Part shown: positions 44,996 through 55,823 of the stretch, one piece after another
Layout: every line of letters starts with the position of its first letter
How positions within the stretch are numbered: the stretch's first letter is position 1
DNA from: Myxococcales bacterium
GTDB lineage: Bacteria; Myxococcota_A; Bradymonadia; REDH01
NCBI GenBank assembly: GCA_020633625.1
Contig: JACKDJ010000018.1
Span: 1 to 64,000, forward strand
DNA: 64,000 nt
Reading direction: 5' to 3'
Notes under the pieces: generated by a model
What the model was told of the DNA's origin: nothing
What the model saw: only the letters and a program-made list of their open reading frames with translations
Database searches by the model: none
Translations under genes and position numbers: made by a program

Positions 44996-45499
44996 ATGAC
45001 CGACCCACCCGACTATGCCGGCCCCTTCACGATCTGGGTCGACGGCGACGGCCTCCCCGGCGCGGTGCGCGAGGTGGTGGTGCGCGCCGCCGCGGCGCGC
45101 CGCCTACGTGTCGTCATCGTCGCGAACCGCTACGTCGAGCCGCCGCCGACGCTGTTCGTCGAGGGCGTGGTCGTCGGCGCGGGACCTGACGTCGCCGACA
45201 CCTACATCGTCGAGCACGCCGTCGCCGGCGACCTCGTCATCTCGGACGACGTGCCCCTCGCAGCACGGGCCGTCGAGGTTGGCGCCGACGTCCTCCAGTT
45301 CCGCGGTCGTCTGCTCGACCGTCAGAACGTGCGCGAGGCGCTGTCGATCCGGAACTTCGGCGCCGAGCTCCGTGACATGGGGATCGAGACGCAGGGGCCG
45401 TCCGGATGGCGGCCGAAGGACCGCCAGGCGTTCAGCAACGGGCTCGACAAGTGGGTGTCGCGCGCGCTCGCGCGCCGCAGGCCGACCCCGGCGCCGTAG
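44996..45499 (+). CDS. UPF0178/YaiI family protein
   Basis: A 167-residue protein of the YaiI/YqxD family (DUF188), a small PIN-like/NYN-type fold of unknown function. Visible family blocks: IWVDGDGLPGAVREVV (12-27), VIVANRY, VGAGPDVADTYIVEHA, DLVISDDVPLAARAVE and a C-terminal FSNGLDKWVSR. The acidic residues Asp16, Asp18 and Asp65 and Asp69 would line a metal site by analogy with PIN folds. Length is typical. It ends eight bases from the convergent pseudouridine synthase gene. Confidence 0.92.
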   Translation: MTDPPDYAGPFTIWVDGDGLPGAVREVVVRAAAARRLRVVIVANRYVEPPPTLFVEGVVVGAGPDVADTYIVEHAVAGDLVISDDVPLAARAVEVGADVLQFRGRLLDRQNVREALSIRNFGAELRDMGIETQGPSGWRPKDRQAFSNGLDKWVSRALARRRPTPAP

Positions 45500-45507
45500 T
45501 CACGGAG

Positions 45508-46428
45508 TCAGCGGCGGCGCGGCGGGCGCTCGGGGCGCGGCGCCCTCCGCCTCGGAGCCCGCGGCGGAGCGTCGGGTGCGCCGAGCACCTCGAACTCGCG
45601 CGGCATCGCGGACTCGAACGTCAGCGGCGTCCCGTCGACGGGGGACGGGATCGTAAGGCGATGCGCGTGCAGCGCGAGCCGACCACGCCCGTCGCCGTAG
45701 CGCTCGTCGCCGACCACCGGGTAGCCGATGCTCGCGAGGTGCGCGCGGATCTGATGCTGGCGCCCCGTGAACGTCCGCACGAGCAGCAGCGATCGGCCCG
45801 GTCGGGTCCAGAGGGTCTCGTACGATGTCACCGCCGGGAGCGCGTCCGGGTGCTCTCCCACAAGCGCCCGAAAGCCGCGATCGTCCATGCGAAGCGGTCG
45901 GTCGATCGTTCGGCTCTCCGGTCGCGGACGGCCGACGACGACGGCCAGGTAGACCTTCTCGACCTCTGGCCACGAGGCGATGACGGCCGCGCGCGCCGCC
46001 GCCGTTGTCGCGAAGAGCAGCACACCCGACGTGTCGCGGTCGAGCCGGTGTACGGGCCACAGATCCACGCCGGCTGGCCGAATCTGCTCCATCTGTCGTC
46101 GCAGGATCGCGCTCGCGTGCTGGACCGTGTCGCTCGGGGTCCCGACCGACAGGAGGCCCGGGGGCTTGTCGATCGCGATGAGTCCGTTCTCCGCGTACAG
46201 GATGCGCAGAGGTCCGTCAGCGACGATCGGCCGCTCGGGCATCGCCACCACCTCCACTCTGTCGCCGAGCGACAGCGGGTGGTCGTGTCGTGTCACCCGC
46301 TCGCCGTTGACGACGACGCAGCCGGCTTGAAGTCGCTGTTTGATAGCGGTGCGACGCCAACCGGGGAGGTGCTCGACCAAGTACGCGAGCAGCGCGGCGG
46401 GCTCCTGGACTGTGAGGCGCTCTGTCAT
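45508..46428 (-). CDS. RluA-family rRNA/tRNA pseudouridine synthase
   Basis: Converts uridine to pseudouridine in structured RNA. The 306-residue protein has an N-terminal S4 RNA-binding domain (about 12-65; LKQRLQAGCVVVNGERV-like), followed by the RluA catalytic domain with HRLDRDTSG holding catalytic Asp130, then KVYLAVVVG and GRQHQIRAHLASIGYPVVGD. A Pro/Arg-rich tail (about 285-306) follows. Which RluA-type target it modifies cannot be told from the sequence. It ends eight bases from yaiI and starts 119 bp from the divergent lipoprotein. Confidence 0.92.
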   Translation of the reverse strand: MTERLTVQEPAALLAYLVEHLPGWRRTAIKQRLQAGCVVVNGERVTRHDHPLSLGDRVEVVAMPERPIVADGPLRILYAENGLIAIDKPPGLLSVGTPSDTVQHASAILRRQMEQIRPAGVDLWPVHRLDRDTSGVLLFATTAAARAAVIASWPEVEKVYLAVVVGRPRPESRTIDRPLRMDDRGFRALVGEHPDALPAVTSYETLWTRPGRSLLLVRTFTGRQHQIRAHLASIGYPVVGDERYGDGRGRLALHAHRLTIPSPVDGTPLTFESAMPREFEVLGAPDAPPRAPRRRAPRPERPPRRR

Positions 46429-46547
46429 GCGCGGCGCAGTAGCCCAGAGGGGCCCGCATGTCAGCCCAACTGCGTCTGGGCGCCTCCCTTGCCGGCCGTG
46501 CGCCGCCGCGATACTGTTGAACTCCCCTCGATTTCACCGGTACCACG

Positions 46548-47600
46548 ATGATCCGGCACTCGCTCGCGCTCGCTCTCGCCACCGTCGTCGCCGCCGCTCA
46601 CATCGCCGCGTGCAGCGACGACCCGACTCCGTTCCCCGGCACGCAGGACGTCGCCGCCGACGCCTCGACCGACGTCGCACAGGACACCGCGAGCGGCGAC
46701 GACACCGCGGAAGGCGAACCCGACACAGTGGTGGCTCCCGACGTGGACGATGACGCCGCCGACACCGACGATGCCGACGAGACGAGCACGGAGGACCCCG
46801 CCCCCACCGACGCGGCAGAAGTCGATGAAGACACGGCGCCTGTGCTGTCCTGTGCGGACCGGTGCGGCGCCGAGTACGACCCCGAAGCCGCGTGTCAGTG
46901 CAACGATCAGTGCTTCCGGTTCGGAAACTGCTGCCCCGACGCGTGCGACGTCTGCGCCGCAGAGGTTCTCCCGGGCTGCGACCCGGCGAACCTGAGCTGC
47001 TCCGGGCGCTGCGACGTCGAGTTCGACCCGTCGCTCCCGTGCCAGTGCAACGACGTCTGCGCGGACCACGACAACTGCTGCGACGACTACGACGCGGCGT
47101 GCGGCTGCGCGCCTCAGTGCGACGGACGGTCCTGCGGCGACGATGGCTGCGGCGGGACCTGCGGCACCTGCGAGGCCGGTGACTGCGTCGACGGGACCTG
47201 CGTCGTCGAGTGCGTGCCCGAGTGCGCCGGCTGGCAGAGCTGCAGCTCCAGCGGCTCGTGCGTCGCGCGGAGCTGCGCGTCACAGGGGCAGTGCCCCGGA
47301 GGTTACTGTTTCCAGGGCACCTGCCGCGGCGACGGCACCTGCGCCTCTCGCTGCGCGGCCGTGTACGGCGCCAGCCACAGCTGGTCGTGCATCAACGAGG
47401 GCTACTGCCAGATCGCCGACTGCGGCAACGGGTCCGACTGCGGGGCCTCGGTCGACTGCGTGTCCGAGAGCGAGCACAACACGCGAGGCCCCGGAGGGGC
47501 GGGCCTGTTCGATCGCACTTGCGTCCCCGCACGCAGCAGCCCGTGTGGCGGCACGTGCAACGGGCTCTGCTCGGCGGCGAGCGGGCGCTGCTCGGGGTAG
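46548..47600 (+). CDS. lipoprotein with two somatomedin-B-like domains
   Basis: A 350-residue lipoprotein: lipobox HIAAC (Cys22), an Asp/Ala/Thr-rich linker (23-99), and Cys-rich modules. Residues 102-136 and 151-185 each follow the somatomedin-B pattern C-x3-C-x9-C-x-C-x3-C-x5-CC-x6-C, the second exactly and the first with one extra Cys. A compact CGDDGCGGTCGTC module (196-208), known from many myxococcal surface proteins, and further Cys-rich sequence (210-350) follow. No enzyme motif is present; an adhesion or binding role is likely. It is divergent from the pseudouridine synthase gene and precedes the hexaheme lipoprotein. Confidence 0.85.
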   Translation: MIRHSLALALATVVAAAHIAACSDDPTPFPGTQDVAADASTDVAQDTASGDDTAEGEPDTVVAPDVDDDAADTDDADETSTEDPAPTDAAEVDEDTAPVLSCADRCGAEYDPEAACQCNDQCFRFGNCCPDACDVCAAEVLPGCDPANLSCSGRCDVEFDPSLPCQCNDVCADHDNCCDDYDAACGCAPQCDGRSCGDDGCGGTCGTCEAGDCVDGTCVVECVPECAGWQSCSSSGSCVARSCASQGQCPGGYCFQGTCRGDGTCASRCAAVYGASHSWSCINEGYCQIADCGNGSDCGASVDCVSESEHNTRGPGGAGLFDRTCVPARSSPCGGTCNGLCSAASGRCSG

Positions 47601-47723
47601 CCGGCCCGCGCGGGGAACGTTCGGCTGGATTTCAGCACGAATATGCTGTAATCAGCGCGCACGCTGGCGTTGTCGGCGTCACGGGTTGCGCCGTTCTAGC
47701 CCGGCCCCCGCTCACCGAGGCCC

Positions 47724-48836
47724 ATGTCTACCCTGCTTCGAGCGCCGTCGCGCGTCTCGCTCGCGGCGTTCCTCGTCGCCGCCGCGGTCAATCTCATCTC
47801 CGCGGGTTGCGGCGACGACGTTGGGAGCGCCGACACGTCGACGGTCCCTGACCGAGACTCCGGCAACGACGCGAGCTCGGGCACCTGCGTCCCCAACGCC
47901 GCGGAGTTCTGTACCTGCGCGGGCGGCGCGGACGGGGTCCGCACCTGCAGCGGCGACGGGCGCTGGGCGCCGTGTGACTGTTCGACACCCGTGGGTCCGG
48001 ACACTGGGCGCGCCGACACTGGTGCCAGTGGCACTGCCGACGCCGACACCGGCGGCGTCGACACCGGCGGCGACCTCGCGGGACCCGACAGTGATGCCGC
48101 GCCCGACGAGACCGGCGTGGACTCCGGCCCGGACGCCGCCGACACCGCGCCCGATCTCGGTCCCGACGCTGGGACCGACACCACACCGCCGACGTTCACC
48201 GACGACGGCTACCCCAGCCGCTGCGGCGAGTGCCACGGCGACATGACGACGCCTGCGCCGCCGATGTCCACGCTGCTAGAGATGGACACGTCGGCGACGG
48301 GGGTCGGCGCCCACCGCAGCCACGTCGGCGCGTCGGACTGGCACGTCGAGGTCCCCTGCGGCAGCTGCCACCGCGTGCCGACGAGCGAGTTCGATCCGGG
48401 GCATCAGGACACACCGCTGCCGGCCGAGCTCACGTTCACCGGGCACGCAGTCGACGACGGCGCGCGCCCCGCGTGGAACGGCACCTCTTGCTCGAACGTC
48501 TACTGCCACGGCGCCACGCTGGCGGCCGGCGGCACGCACACCACGCCGAGCTGGACGATCGTCGACGGGACTCAATCCGCGTGCGGCTCCTGCCACGCGA
48601 CCGCCTCACCGACCAACGCGTTGGGTGGTGAACACTCTCGGCACGTCGACCGCGAAGGCATCGACTGCAGCGAGTGCCACCAAGCGACCGCCGGGCCCGG
48701 CCGCGTGATCCGCGGCGCCGCGCAGCACATCAACGGCACCGTCGAGTGGGACATGACCGGTACCGGCATCACGGTTGTATTCGAGCGCTGCAACGGCCTC
48801 TGTCACGGGAAGCTCCACGCGCTGCAGGGTTGGTAG
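47724..48836 (+). CDS. multiheme c-type cytochrome lipoprotein with CxxxxCH and CxxxCH sites
   Basis: A 370-residue lipoprotein: lipobox SAGC (Cys29), Thr/Asp/Gly-rich linker (30-155), then six heme-type motifs: CGECH (167-171), CGSCH (212-216), CSNVYCH (256-262), CGSCH (287-291), CSECH (315-319) and CNGLCH (356-361). Three of the CxxCH sites and the CxxxxCH site match the pattern of a cytochrome family best known from Geobacter (CxxxxCH, then CxxCH after about 25 residues, with spaced His-x-x-His). The CxxxCH site is rarer. Several additional His residues could be axial ligands. It is probably an outer-surface electron carrier. Confidence 0.88.
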   Translation: MSTLLRAPSRVSLAAFLVAAAVNLISAGCGDDVGSADTSTVPDRDSGNDASSGTCVPNAAEFCTCAGGADGVRTCSGDGRWAPCDCSTPVGPDTGRADTGASGTADADTGGVDTGGDLAGPDSDAAPDETGVDSGPDAADTAPDLGPDAGTDTTPPTFTDDGYPSRCGECHGDMTTPAPPMSTLLEMDTSATGVGAHRSHVGASDWHVEVPCGSCHRVPTSEFDPGHQDTPLPAELTFTGHAVDDGARPAWNGTSCSNVYCHGATLAAGGTHTTPSWTIVDGTQSACGSCHATASPTNALGGEHSRHVDREGIDCSECHQATAGPGRVIRGAAQHINGTVEWDMTGTGITVVFERCNGLCHGKLHALQGW

Positions 48837-48940
48837 TCAGGCAGTTTGGGCCCGACACGGCGCACCGGTGGCGCGCGCGCCAGGGTTGCCATCTGGAGCG
48901 CGGATGGTAGCCTCCCGGCTCCCCTAGCGACCGTGCCGCT

Positions 48941-50155
48941 TTGTCGAAGCAAGCCCGACTCCCGTGGTATCTGGAGGCCGTGAACTTCGTCGCCGATCCG
49001 ATTCGGAGGACGGCGTACCCGCTCGACGCGGACCGGATGATGTCGACGGCTCGCCGCAAGACGGGGCTCGACGACTTCGGCGACGATGACGGGTTCGAGG
49101 CCCGGTTTCGAGCCCAGGTCGCGAGCCTGAACCGCGTCGATTGGAGCTTCTCGGGCCGCGCAGGGGTCCGTGTGAACCTGCTCTGGACGCTCAACAACCG
49201 GCTGCGGGTTATCCACGCGCTGCGCCAGGCCCCCGACGTGCGCGACCTCCCGGTCAAAGCACCGGTGATCATCCTGGGGCTGTTCCGCACCGGGTCGACC
49301 TTCCTCCACCAGGTCATGGCGTCGGACCCTCGGTTGCGTGCGGGCTGGATGTGGGAGTTCGGCTATCCAGCAGGGCGCCGCAACGACCCACTCGGCGACG
49401 TGGCGTGGAGGCGCGCGCAGTGCGCGTGGACGCTCAAGCTCGTCGACATCATGATCCCTGACCAGGACGAGGTGCACTCGGTCGACGCGGAGCAGCTCGA
49501 AGAGGACTTCTTCCTTCTCGAGAACGACTTCTCGAGCATGAAGTTCGTCGTCGGGTTCGGTGACCGACAGCTCGGCTGGGACCTCCTCGACGCCGACCTG
49601 CTCCCTTCGTACCGCTTCCACCGCACGCAGCTACAGCTCCTCTCGCGCACCGCGCCAGACAAGCGGTGGCTGCTCAAGTGCCCGTGGCACATGTGGAACC
49701 TCGACACCGTCCTCGAGGTCTATCCCGACGCGCTGTTCATACAAACACACCGAGATCCGGAGACTGCGATCGCGTCTCAGGCCAGCCTCTCCGCCAGGAT
49801 CAGCGCCAGGATGAAGCGCGAGGAGCAGCTCCACGAGGTCGGTCGGTTCTGGGTCGACTACTCCAAGGCCGGCATCGAACGTGGTCTCGCGGCCCGCGAG
49901 CGCATCCCGGCGAACCGGATCATCGATGTGCGACTCTCCGACCTCCGGGCCGACGGGGAGCGGACGCTGCGCGGCGTCTACGAGCACCTCGGGCTGCCGC
50001 TCGACGAGTCTGCGCTCGCCGCGATGACCCACGCCGCGCAGACCATGCCGACCATGCAGCACGGGACGCACGACTACGACATCTCCGACTTCGGGCTCGA
50101 CGCCGACGGGGTCCGCCGCGAGCTCGCCGACTACTGCGAGCGCTTCGGGGTCTGA
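48941..50155 (+). CDS. sulfotransferase family protein
   Basis: PAPS-dependent sulfotransferase-like protein (404 residues). The 5'-phosphosulfate-binding loop GLFRTGSTFLHQ is at 113-124, and the 3'-phosphate-binding block LKCPWHMWNLD (near 245) and HRDPETAIASQ (near 270) fit the family. The start is TTG 48941; no ATG lies in frame nearby and the sequence is well structured from there. No signal peptide or membrane helix is visible, so it is cytoplasmic. The acceptor is not predictable. It stands between two lipoprotein genes, so a link to surface sulfation is possible but not shown. Confidence 0.88.
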   Translation: MSKQARLPWYLEAVNFVADPIRRTAYPLDADRMMSTARRKTGLDDFGDDDGFEARFRAQVASLNRVDWSFSGRAGVRVNLLWTLNNRLRVIHALRQAPDVRDLPVKAPVIILGLFRTGSTFLHQVMASDPRLRAGWMWEFGYPAGRRNDPLGDVAWRRAQCAWTLKLVDIMIPDQDEVHSVDAEQLEEDFFLLENDFSSMKFVVGFGDRQLGWDLLDADLLPSYRFHRTQLQLLSRTAPDKRWLLKCPWHMWNLDTVLEVYPDALFIQTHRDPETAIASQASLSARISARMKREEQLHEVGRFWVDYSKAGIERGLAARERIPANRIIDVRLSDLRADGERTLRGVYEHLGLPLDESALAAMTHAAQTMPTMQHGTHDYDISDFGLDADGVRRELADYCERFGV

Positions 50156-50222
50156 CTTCGCGCCTTTCAAGACCGTGACGAACGTGGGACACTCCGGCGA
50201 CACCCACTCGCAACGGACTCCC

Positions 50223-51941
50223 ATGCGACGCGCGCTGCCACTCATCACGACCCGGCTGCTGCTCGCCGCCGCGCTCACCCAGGCTTGCGCCGACAGGGCC
50301 GGCAGCGGCGGAGACACCGGCGCCGCAGACGCAGCGTCAGACGCCGGCGTTGATAGCGCCGTCGACGCCACGCTCGACGCGGTGCTCGACGCCGCGGTCG
50401 ACGCACCCATCGACGTCGAAGCGTCCGACCCCGACACCGCAGGAGCCGACGACGTCGACGCCACGGCGGACTCGCTCGTCGATCCGGCCGACGCACGCGA
50501 GCCCGACGGCGACGCCGCCGACGACACGGGCGGAGCAACCGGCGACGCTGACGCTGCCTCCGACCCGCTCGACGGCAGTCTCGACGCCGACTCCTCCGCC
50601 GGGGACACGGGCGAGCCGCCTCCCCTCTTCGACATGGACCTGATCCGTGACACCTCAACCATCGACTGTCGCTTCGAGAACGCGCGAGTGGTCACGCGCA
50701 GTCTCGAGACCTTCGACGCCTGGGACGTAAGCTTCATCAGCTATGAGGTGGACGAGGGTGTGCTCACGCCGATCCGCCTTCGCGGTTTTGCGGCACGGCC
50801 GCGTGGGAGCGCGGCCCCCCTCCCCGCCGTGATCAACGTCCACGGGCTCGGAGGTGAGGCGACGCTCGCGAGAGTCACCGGCCCCGCACAGCTCCTCGGC
50901 TACTTCGTCATCGCGATGACAGGGCCCGGCGGCGGGTCCGACGAGAACGGGAACCGCTCCGAGGGCCGCGGGCCGAGCTGGGAGGGCGGCTACCGCATCT
51001 TCGACGTCGTGCGCGACCCCCGCGGGAGCTGGCTGTGGTCGCACGCCGTCGGCGTCATGCGGGCGATCACCTGCCTCGACACTCGGAGCGACGTCGACCG
51101 CACGCGCATCGGCGTGACCGGCTTCTCGGCCGGCGGGATCGCGACGCTGATGACAGCGTCGCTCGACGACCGCGTGACCGCCGCCGTCCCGTTGAGCGGC
51201 ACCGGCGGCTGGCCCGAGTCCGCCTCAGCGCCGCGCTCTTGGTTCCACGCCCTCCTCACCGAGGCGGAGCTGACCACGGCGTCGGCGGAGTGGTCGACCT
51301 TCACGACGGAGCTGGACCCGGCCTGGCTCGTACAACACGCTCGCGCGCCAATCATGATGGTCAACGGCACCACAGACGAGTTCTTCCCGCTAGTCGCGCA
51401 CATGCGGACCTTCGACGCGATCGACCCGGCGCAGCCCAAGCGAATGTCGCTCGCCGCAAACTTCGACCACGGGTGCTACGCCATCTCGGGTGGGGAGTCG
51501 GCCGCGACCATCGAGGAGCGCGCTACGCTGCGCTCCGAGGGTGCGCAGCGCCTCTGGTTCCACCACTTCTTCGGCACCAACTCCGACTACGCGTACATAC
51601 CGGAGTCGCCGACCGCGGCGGTCAGTTCGGCCGGCGGCCTCACGCTCGTTGCGACACACATCGACCCGGGTGGCTCCGCGCTGCGTGTCGCGAGCGCCAA
51701 GCTGTGGGCGAGCGTCGACTCGGCTGTGACGTTCCTGAGCGCGGACCTCGACGTCGGTTCTGGCGGCGACCACGCGCAGGTGCTCGCCGTTCCATACAGC
51801 GACGCAGCGATCTGGTTCGTCGACGTCGAGTACACGACTCGCGCCCTCATTGGGCCGGAGCGGTTCTCGCTGTCGACGCCGGTACACATCCCGGCCGGTC
51901 ACGTCCCCGCGGTCCGAGACATCACCTCGTGTCTCCCCTAG
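50223..51941 (+). CDS. secreted esterase-type alpha/beta-hydrolase lipoprotein
   Basis: A 572-residue lipoprotein: lipobox TQAC (Cys22), a very long Asp/Ala-rich linker (23-135), then an alpha/beta-hydrolase similar to acetyl-xylan-esterase or PhoPQ-type peptidase relatives. Catalytic residues can be placed: nucleophile Ser302 in GFSAGG, Asp385 in NGTTDEFFP and His416 in FDHGCY. The oxyanion region is INVHGLGGE. A beta-sandwich-like C-terminus (about 470-572) follows. ATG 50223 is chosen because it starts the signal peptide; the frame begins 48 bases earlier. The substrate is unknown. Confidence 0.82.
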   Translation: MRRALPLITTRLLLAAALTQACADRAGSGGDTGAADAASDAGVDSAVDATLDAVLDAAVDAPIDVEASDPDTAGADDVDATADSLVDPADAREPDGDAADDTGGATGDADAASDPLDGSLDADSSAGDTGEPPPLFDMDLIRDTSTIDCRFENARVVTRSLETFDAWDVSFISYEVDEGVLTPIRLRGFAARPRGSAAPLPAVINVHGLGGEATLARVTGPAQLLGYFVIAMTGPGGGSDENGNRSEGRGPSWEGGYRIFDVVRDPRGSWLWSHAVGVMRAITCLDTRSDVDRTRIGVTGFSAGGIATLMTASLDDRVTAAVPLSGTGGWPESASAPRSWFHALLTEAELTTASAEWSTFTTELDPAWLVQHARAPIMMVNGTTDEFFPLVAHMRTFDAIDPAQPKRMSLAANFDHGCYAISGGESAATIEERATLRSEGAQRLWFHHFFGTNSDYAYIPESPTAAVSSAGGLTLVATHIDPGGSALRVASAKLWASVDSAVTFLSADLDVGSGGDHAQVLAVPYSDAAIWFVDVEYTTRALIGPERFSLSTPVHIPAGHVPAVRDITSCLP

Positions 51942-51969
51942 CAGCCGGCGCGTCGCGGTTCCGGATCGC

Positions 51970-52788
51970 CTAGCCGCCGACCTGGAGCAGCAGGAGCGTC
52001 GAGACGCTCCACACGGTGCGCGCAGCGTCGCCGAGCTCGCGGTTGTCGAACGCGCTGCTGGTGAGGCGGCCGTAGCGGGCGCGCACACCCTGAACCTCGG
52101 CGATCAAGCTCAGCTCGTCGACCGGAAGCGTGATGTGGAGACCGCCCCCGACGCCGGTGCTGAGTCCCCAGTACCCAACGCCAAACTCCCGCTCCGTGAT
52201 CTCGTCACAGGCATACCAGCCGCTCGCGCGCTCCTCGCAGTCGAACACTCCGGTGCCGCGCCGATACGACGCCACGATCCGGTCGCCGCCGAGGCTCCCG
52301 CTCACGAACGGACGCAGCGGACCGCGCGGGATCACGTGCACGCGAAGGTGGGTACCAAGCCAGAAGTGGTTGCCCCCCATCTCATCGAAACCAAACAGAT
52401 CCTCGTAGTACTCGGAGTTCAGGCCGCCCAGTCCGCCGCGAAAGCCGATCACGTCCCACTGCACGACCCCGTACAGCGACAGCAGAAACGAGAGCCCTAG
52501 ATCAGCCGTCCCCACGATCTCGCGACGACCACCCAGGCCGTCGACGTCTCCGCCCGTCGGGACCTGAAACCCGAGCCCCAGGTTGACGCCGCCTCGCACC
52601 GGAGCCGGCCCCGTCGGGGCGAAGACGTCCGCGCTACCGGCGCCTCCAGACGGTCGGGGCTCGTCCGGAAAGTACCCCGCCAACGCCAGCGATTCGCCCT
52701 CTTGGGCCACGGCCGCCGCGGGTGCAGCGACGCTCGCGGCGACACACACCGCCGCAGAGACGAGAGATCCTAGAAGCGAACGGGTCAT
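51970..52788 (-). CDS. predicted outer-membrane beta-barrel protein
   Basis: A 272-residue protein with a signal peptide (1-29, ending AVA) and then amphipathic strand pairs typical of an outer-membrane barrel (LSFLLSLYGVVQWDVIGF, HFWLGTHLRVHVIPRGPLRPFVSGSLGG, LSTGVGGGLHITLPV). Cys residues around FDCEERASGWYACDE could form one external disulfide. No named family is recognised. The gene converges with the esterase lipoprotein, with 28 bp between them. ATG 52788 starts the signal peptide; upstream sequence in this frame is a shadow. Confidence 0.75.
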   Translation of the reverse strand: MTRSLLGSLVSAAVCVAASVAAPAAAVAQEGESLALAGYFPDEPRPSGGAGSADVFAPTGPAPVRGGVNLGLGFQVPTGGDVDGLGGRREIVGTADLGLSFLLSLYGVVQWDVIGFRGGLGGLNSEYYEDLFGFDEMGGNHFWLGTHLRVHVIPRGPLRPFVSGSLGGDRIVASYRRGTGVFDCEERASGWYACDEITEREFGVGYWGLSTGVGGGLHITLPVDELSLIAEVQGVRARYGRLTSSAFDNRELGDAARTVWSVSTLLLLQVGG

Positions 52789-52862
52789 CGATGTCCTTGA
52801 GCCAAGTACCTCTCGATCCGCACTACCCCAAGCCAACAACCGGAACAACCCACCCGGTCCGG

Positions 52863-53417
52863 TCAGCGACGCACTCGCGCGCGAAGCTGCACCATGTGGG
52901 GTCCGTACCGGACAGGAGCGTCGAACTCGAGGTCGCGCCGCTGCACGAGCCCGTCCCACAAGCGGATGCCCCGACCGACGACAACCGGCAAGATCGTGAG
53001 ACAGAGGTCGTCTACCAGATCGGCATCGAGCGCCTGCCGCACGATGTCACCACCGTCGACGTACACCGCGCGGTCACCGGCCGCCGCACGCGCCGCCGCC
53101 ACCAGCGTCGCGATGTCGCCCTCGACCCGCCGCGCGTCGCCGCCCCCCGGCGCGTCCGGCAACGGATGATGCGTCGCCACCAGCACCGGTCGATCGCCGT
53201 ACGGCCACACACCGTAGTCCAGGAGGACCTGATACGTCCGGCGCCCCATCAGCAGCGCGCCGACCGACTCCAGGAACAGCTCGAAGGTGAGCGCGTCTCC
53301 GCGTTCGTCCTCCGGCACCGGACCGACGGACTCCAGAAACGACAGGTCGTGGTCTGGGCCGGCGATGCAGCCGTCCAGAGAGCAACCGAGGTACACGCGG
53401 ACGGCGGAGCTGGGCAT
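52863..53417 (-). CDS. DHFR-like / RibD C-terminal-type reductase
   Basis: A 184-residue protein of the dihydrofolate-reductase-like RibD C-terminal family (YyaP/YwjB type). Visible blocks: VRVYLGCSLDGCIAGPDHDLSFL (6-28), GALLMGRRTYQVLLDYGVWPYGDRPVLVATHHPLP and AVYVDGGDIVRQALDADLVDDLCLTILPVVVGRG. The NADPH-binding GRRTY and DGG segments are present. These small enzymes are of unknown specificity; it is not folA itself. ATG 53417 fits the normal N-terminus. It precedes katG's 3' end by 98 bp but is independently placed. Confidence 0.88.
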   Translation of the reverse strand: MPSSAVRVYLGCSLDGCIAGPDHDLSFLESVGPVPEDERGDALTFELFLESVGALLMGRRTYQVLLDYGVWPYGDRPVLVATHHPLPDAPGGGDARRVEGDIATLVAAARAAAGDRAVYVDGGDIVRQALDADLVDDLCLTILPVVVGRGIRLWDGLVQRRDLEFDAPVRYGPHMVQLRARVRR

Positions 53418-53515
53418 GGGCAGTTCGCTGGTGAGTCGTCCGGCACACGCGCGCAGACACCGGCGGAGTCGTAGCGCGCCGCCGGCATCTGCGTCTAGCA
53501 CGACGCGGCGAACGG

Positions 53516-55699
<2,184 letters not shown>

Positions 55700-55784
55700 C
55701 GTTTCCTCGTGTGTGTGCCCGGGTCTGGCGTGACCACGATGGGCTCGTCTCATCAAAGAGTTGCGCTTCCCCGGCATGCCGTCC

Positions 55785-55797
55785 AAGACATTGTCTT
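55785..55797. promoter_or_regulatory. candidate OxyR operator between katG and oxyR
   Basis: AAGAC-ATT-GTCTT is a perfect 5-bp inverted repeat in the 124-bp katG/oxyR gap, 86 bp before the katG ATG and 27 bp before the oxyR GTG. On the minus strand, ACAATG occurs twice nine bases apart across it (ATACAATGAAGACAATG). LysR-type regulators bind such interrupted repeats in divergent promoters, so it is a plausible autoregulatory site. It does not match the E. coli OxyR consensus closely. Confidence 0.4.
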
Positions 55798-55823
55798 CAT
55801 TGTATCCATAACCCCGAGGCATA

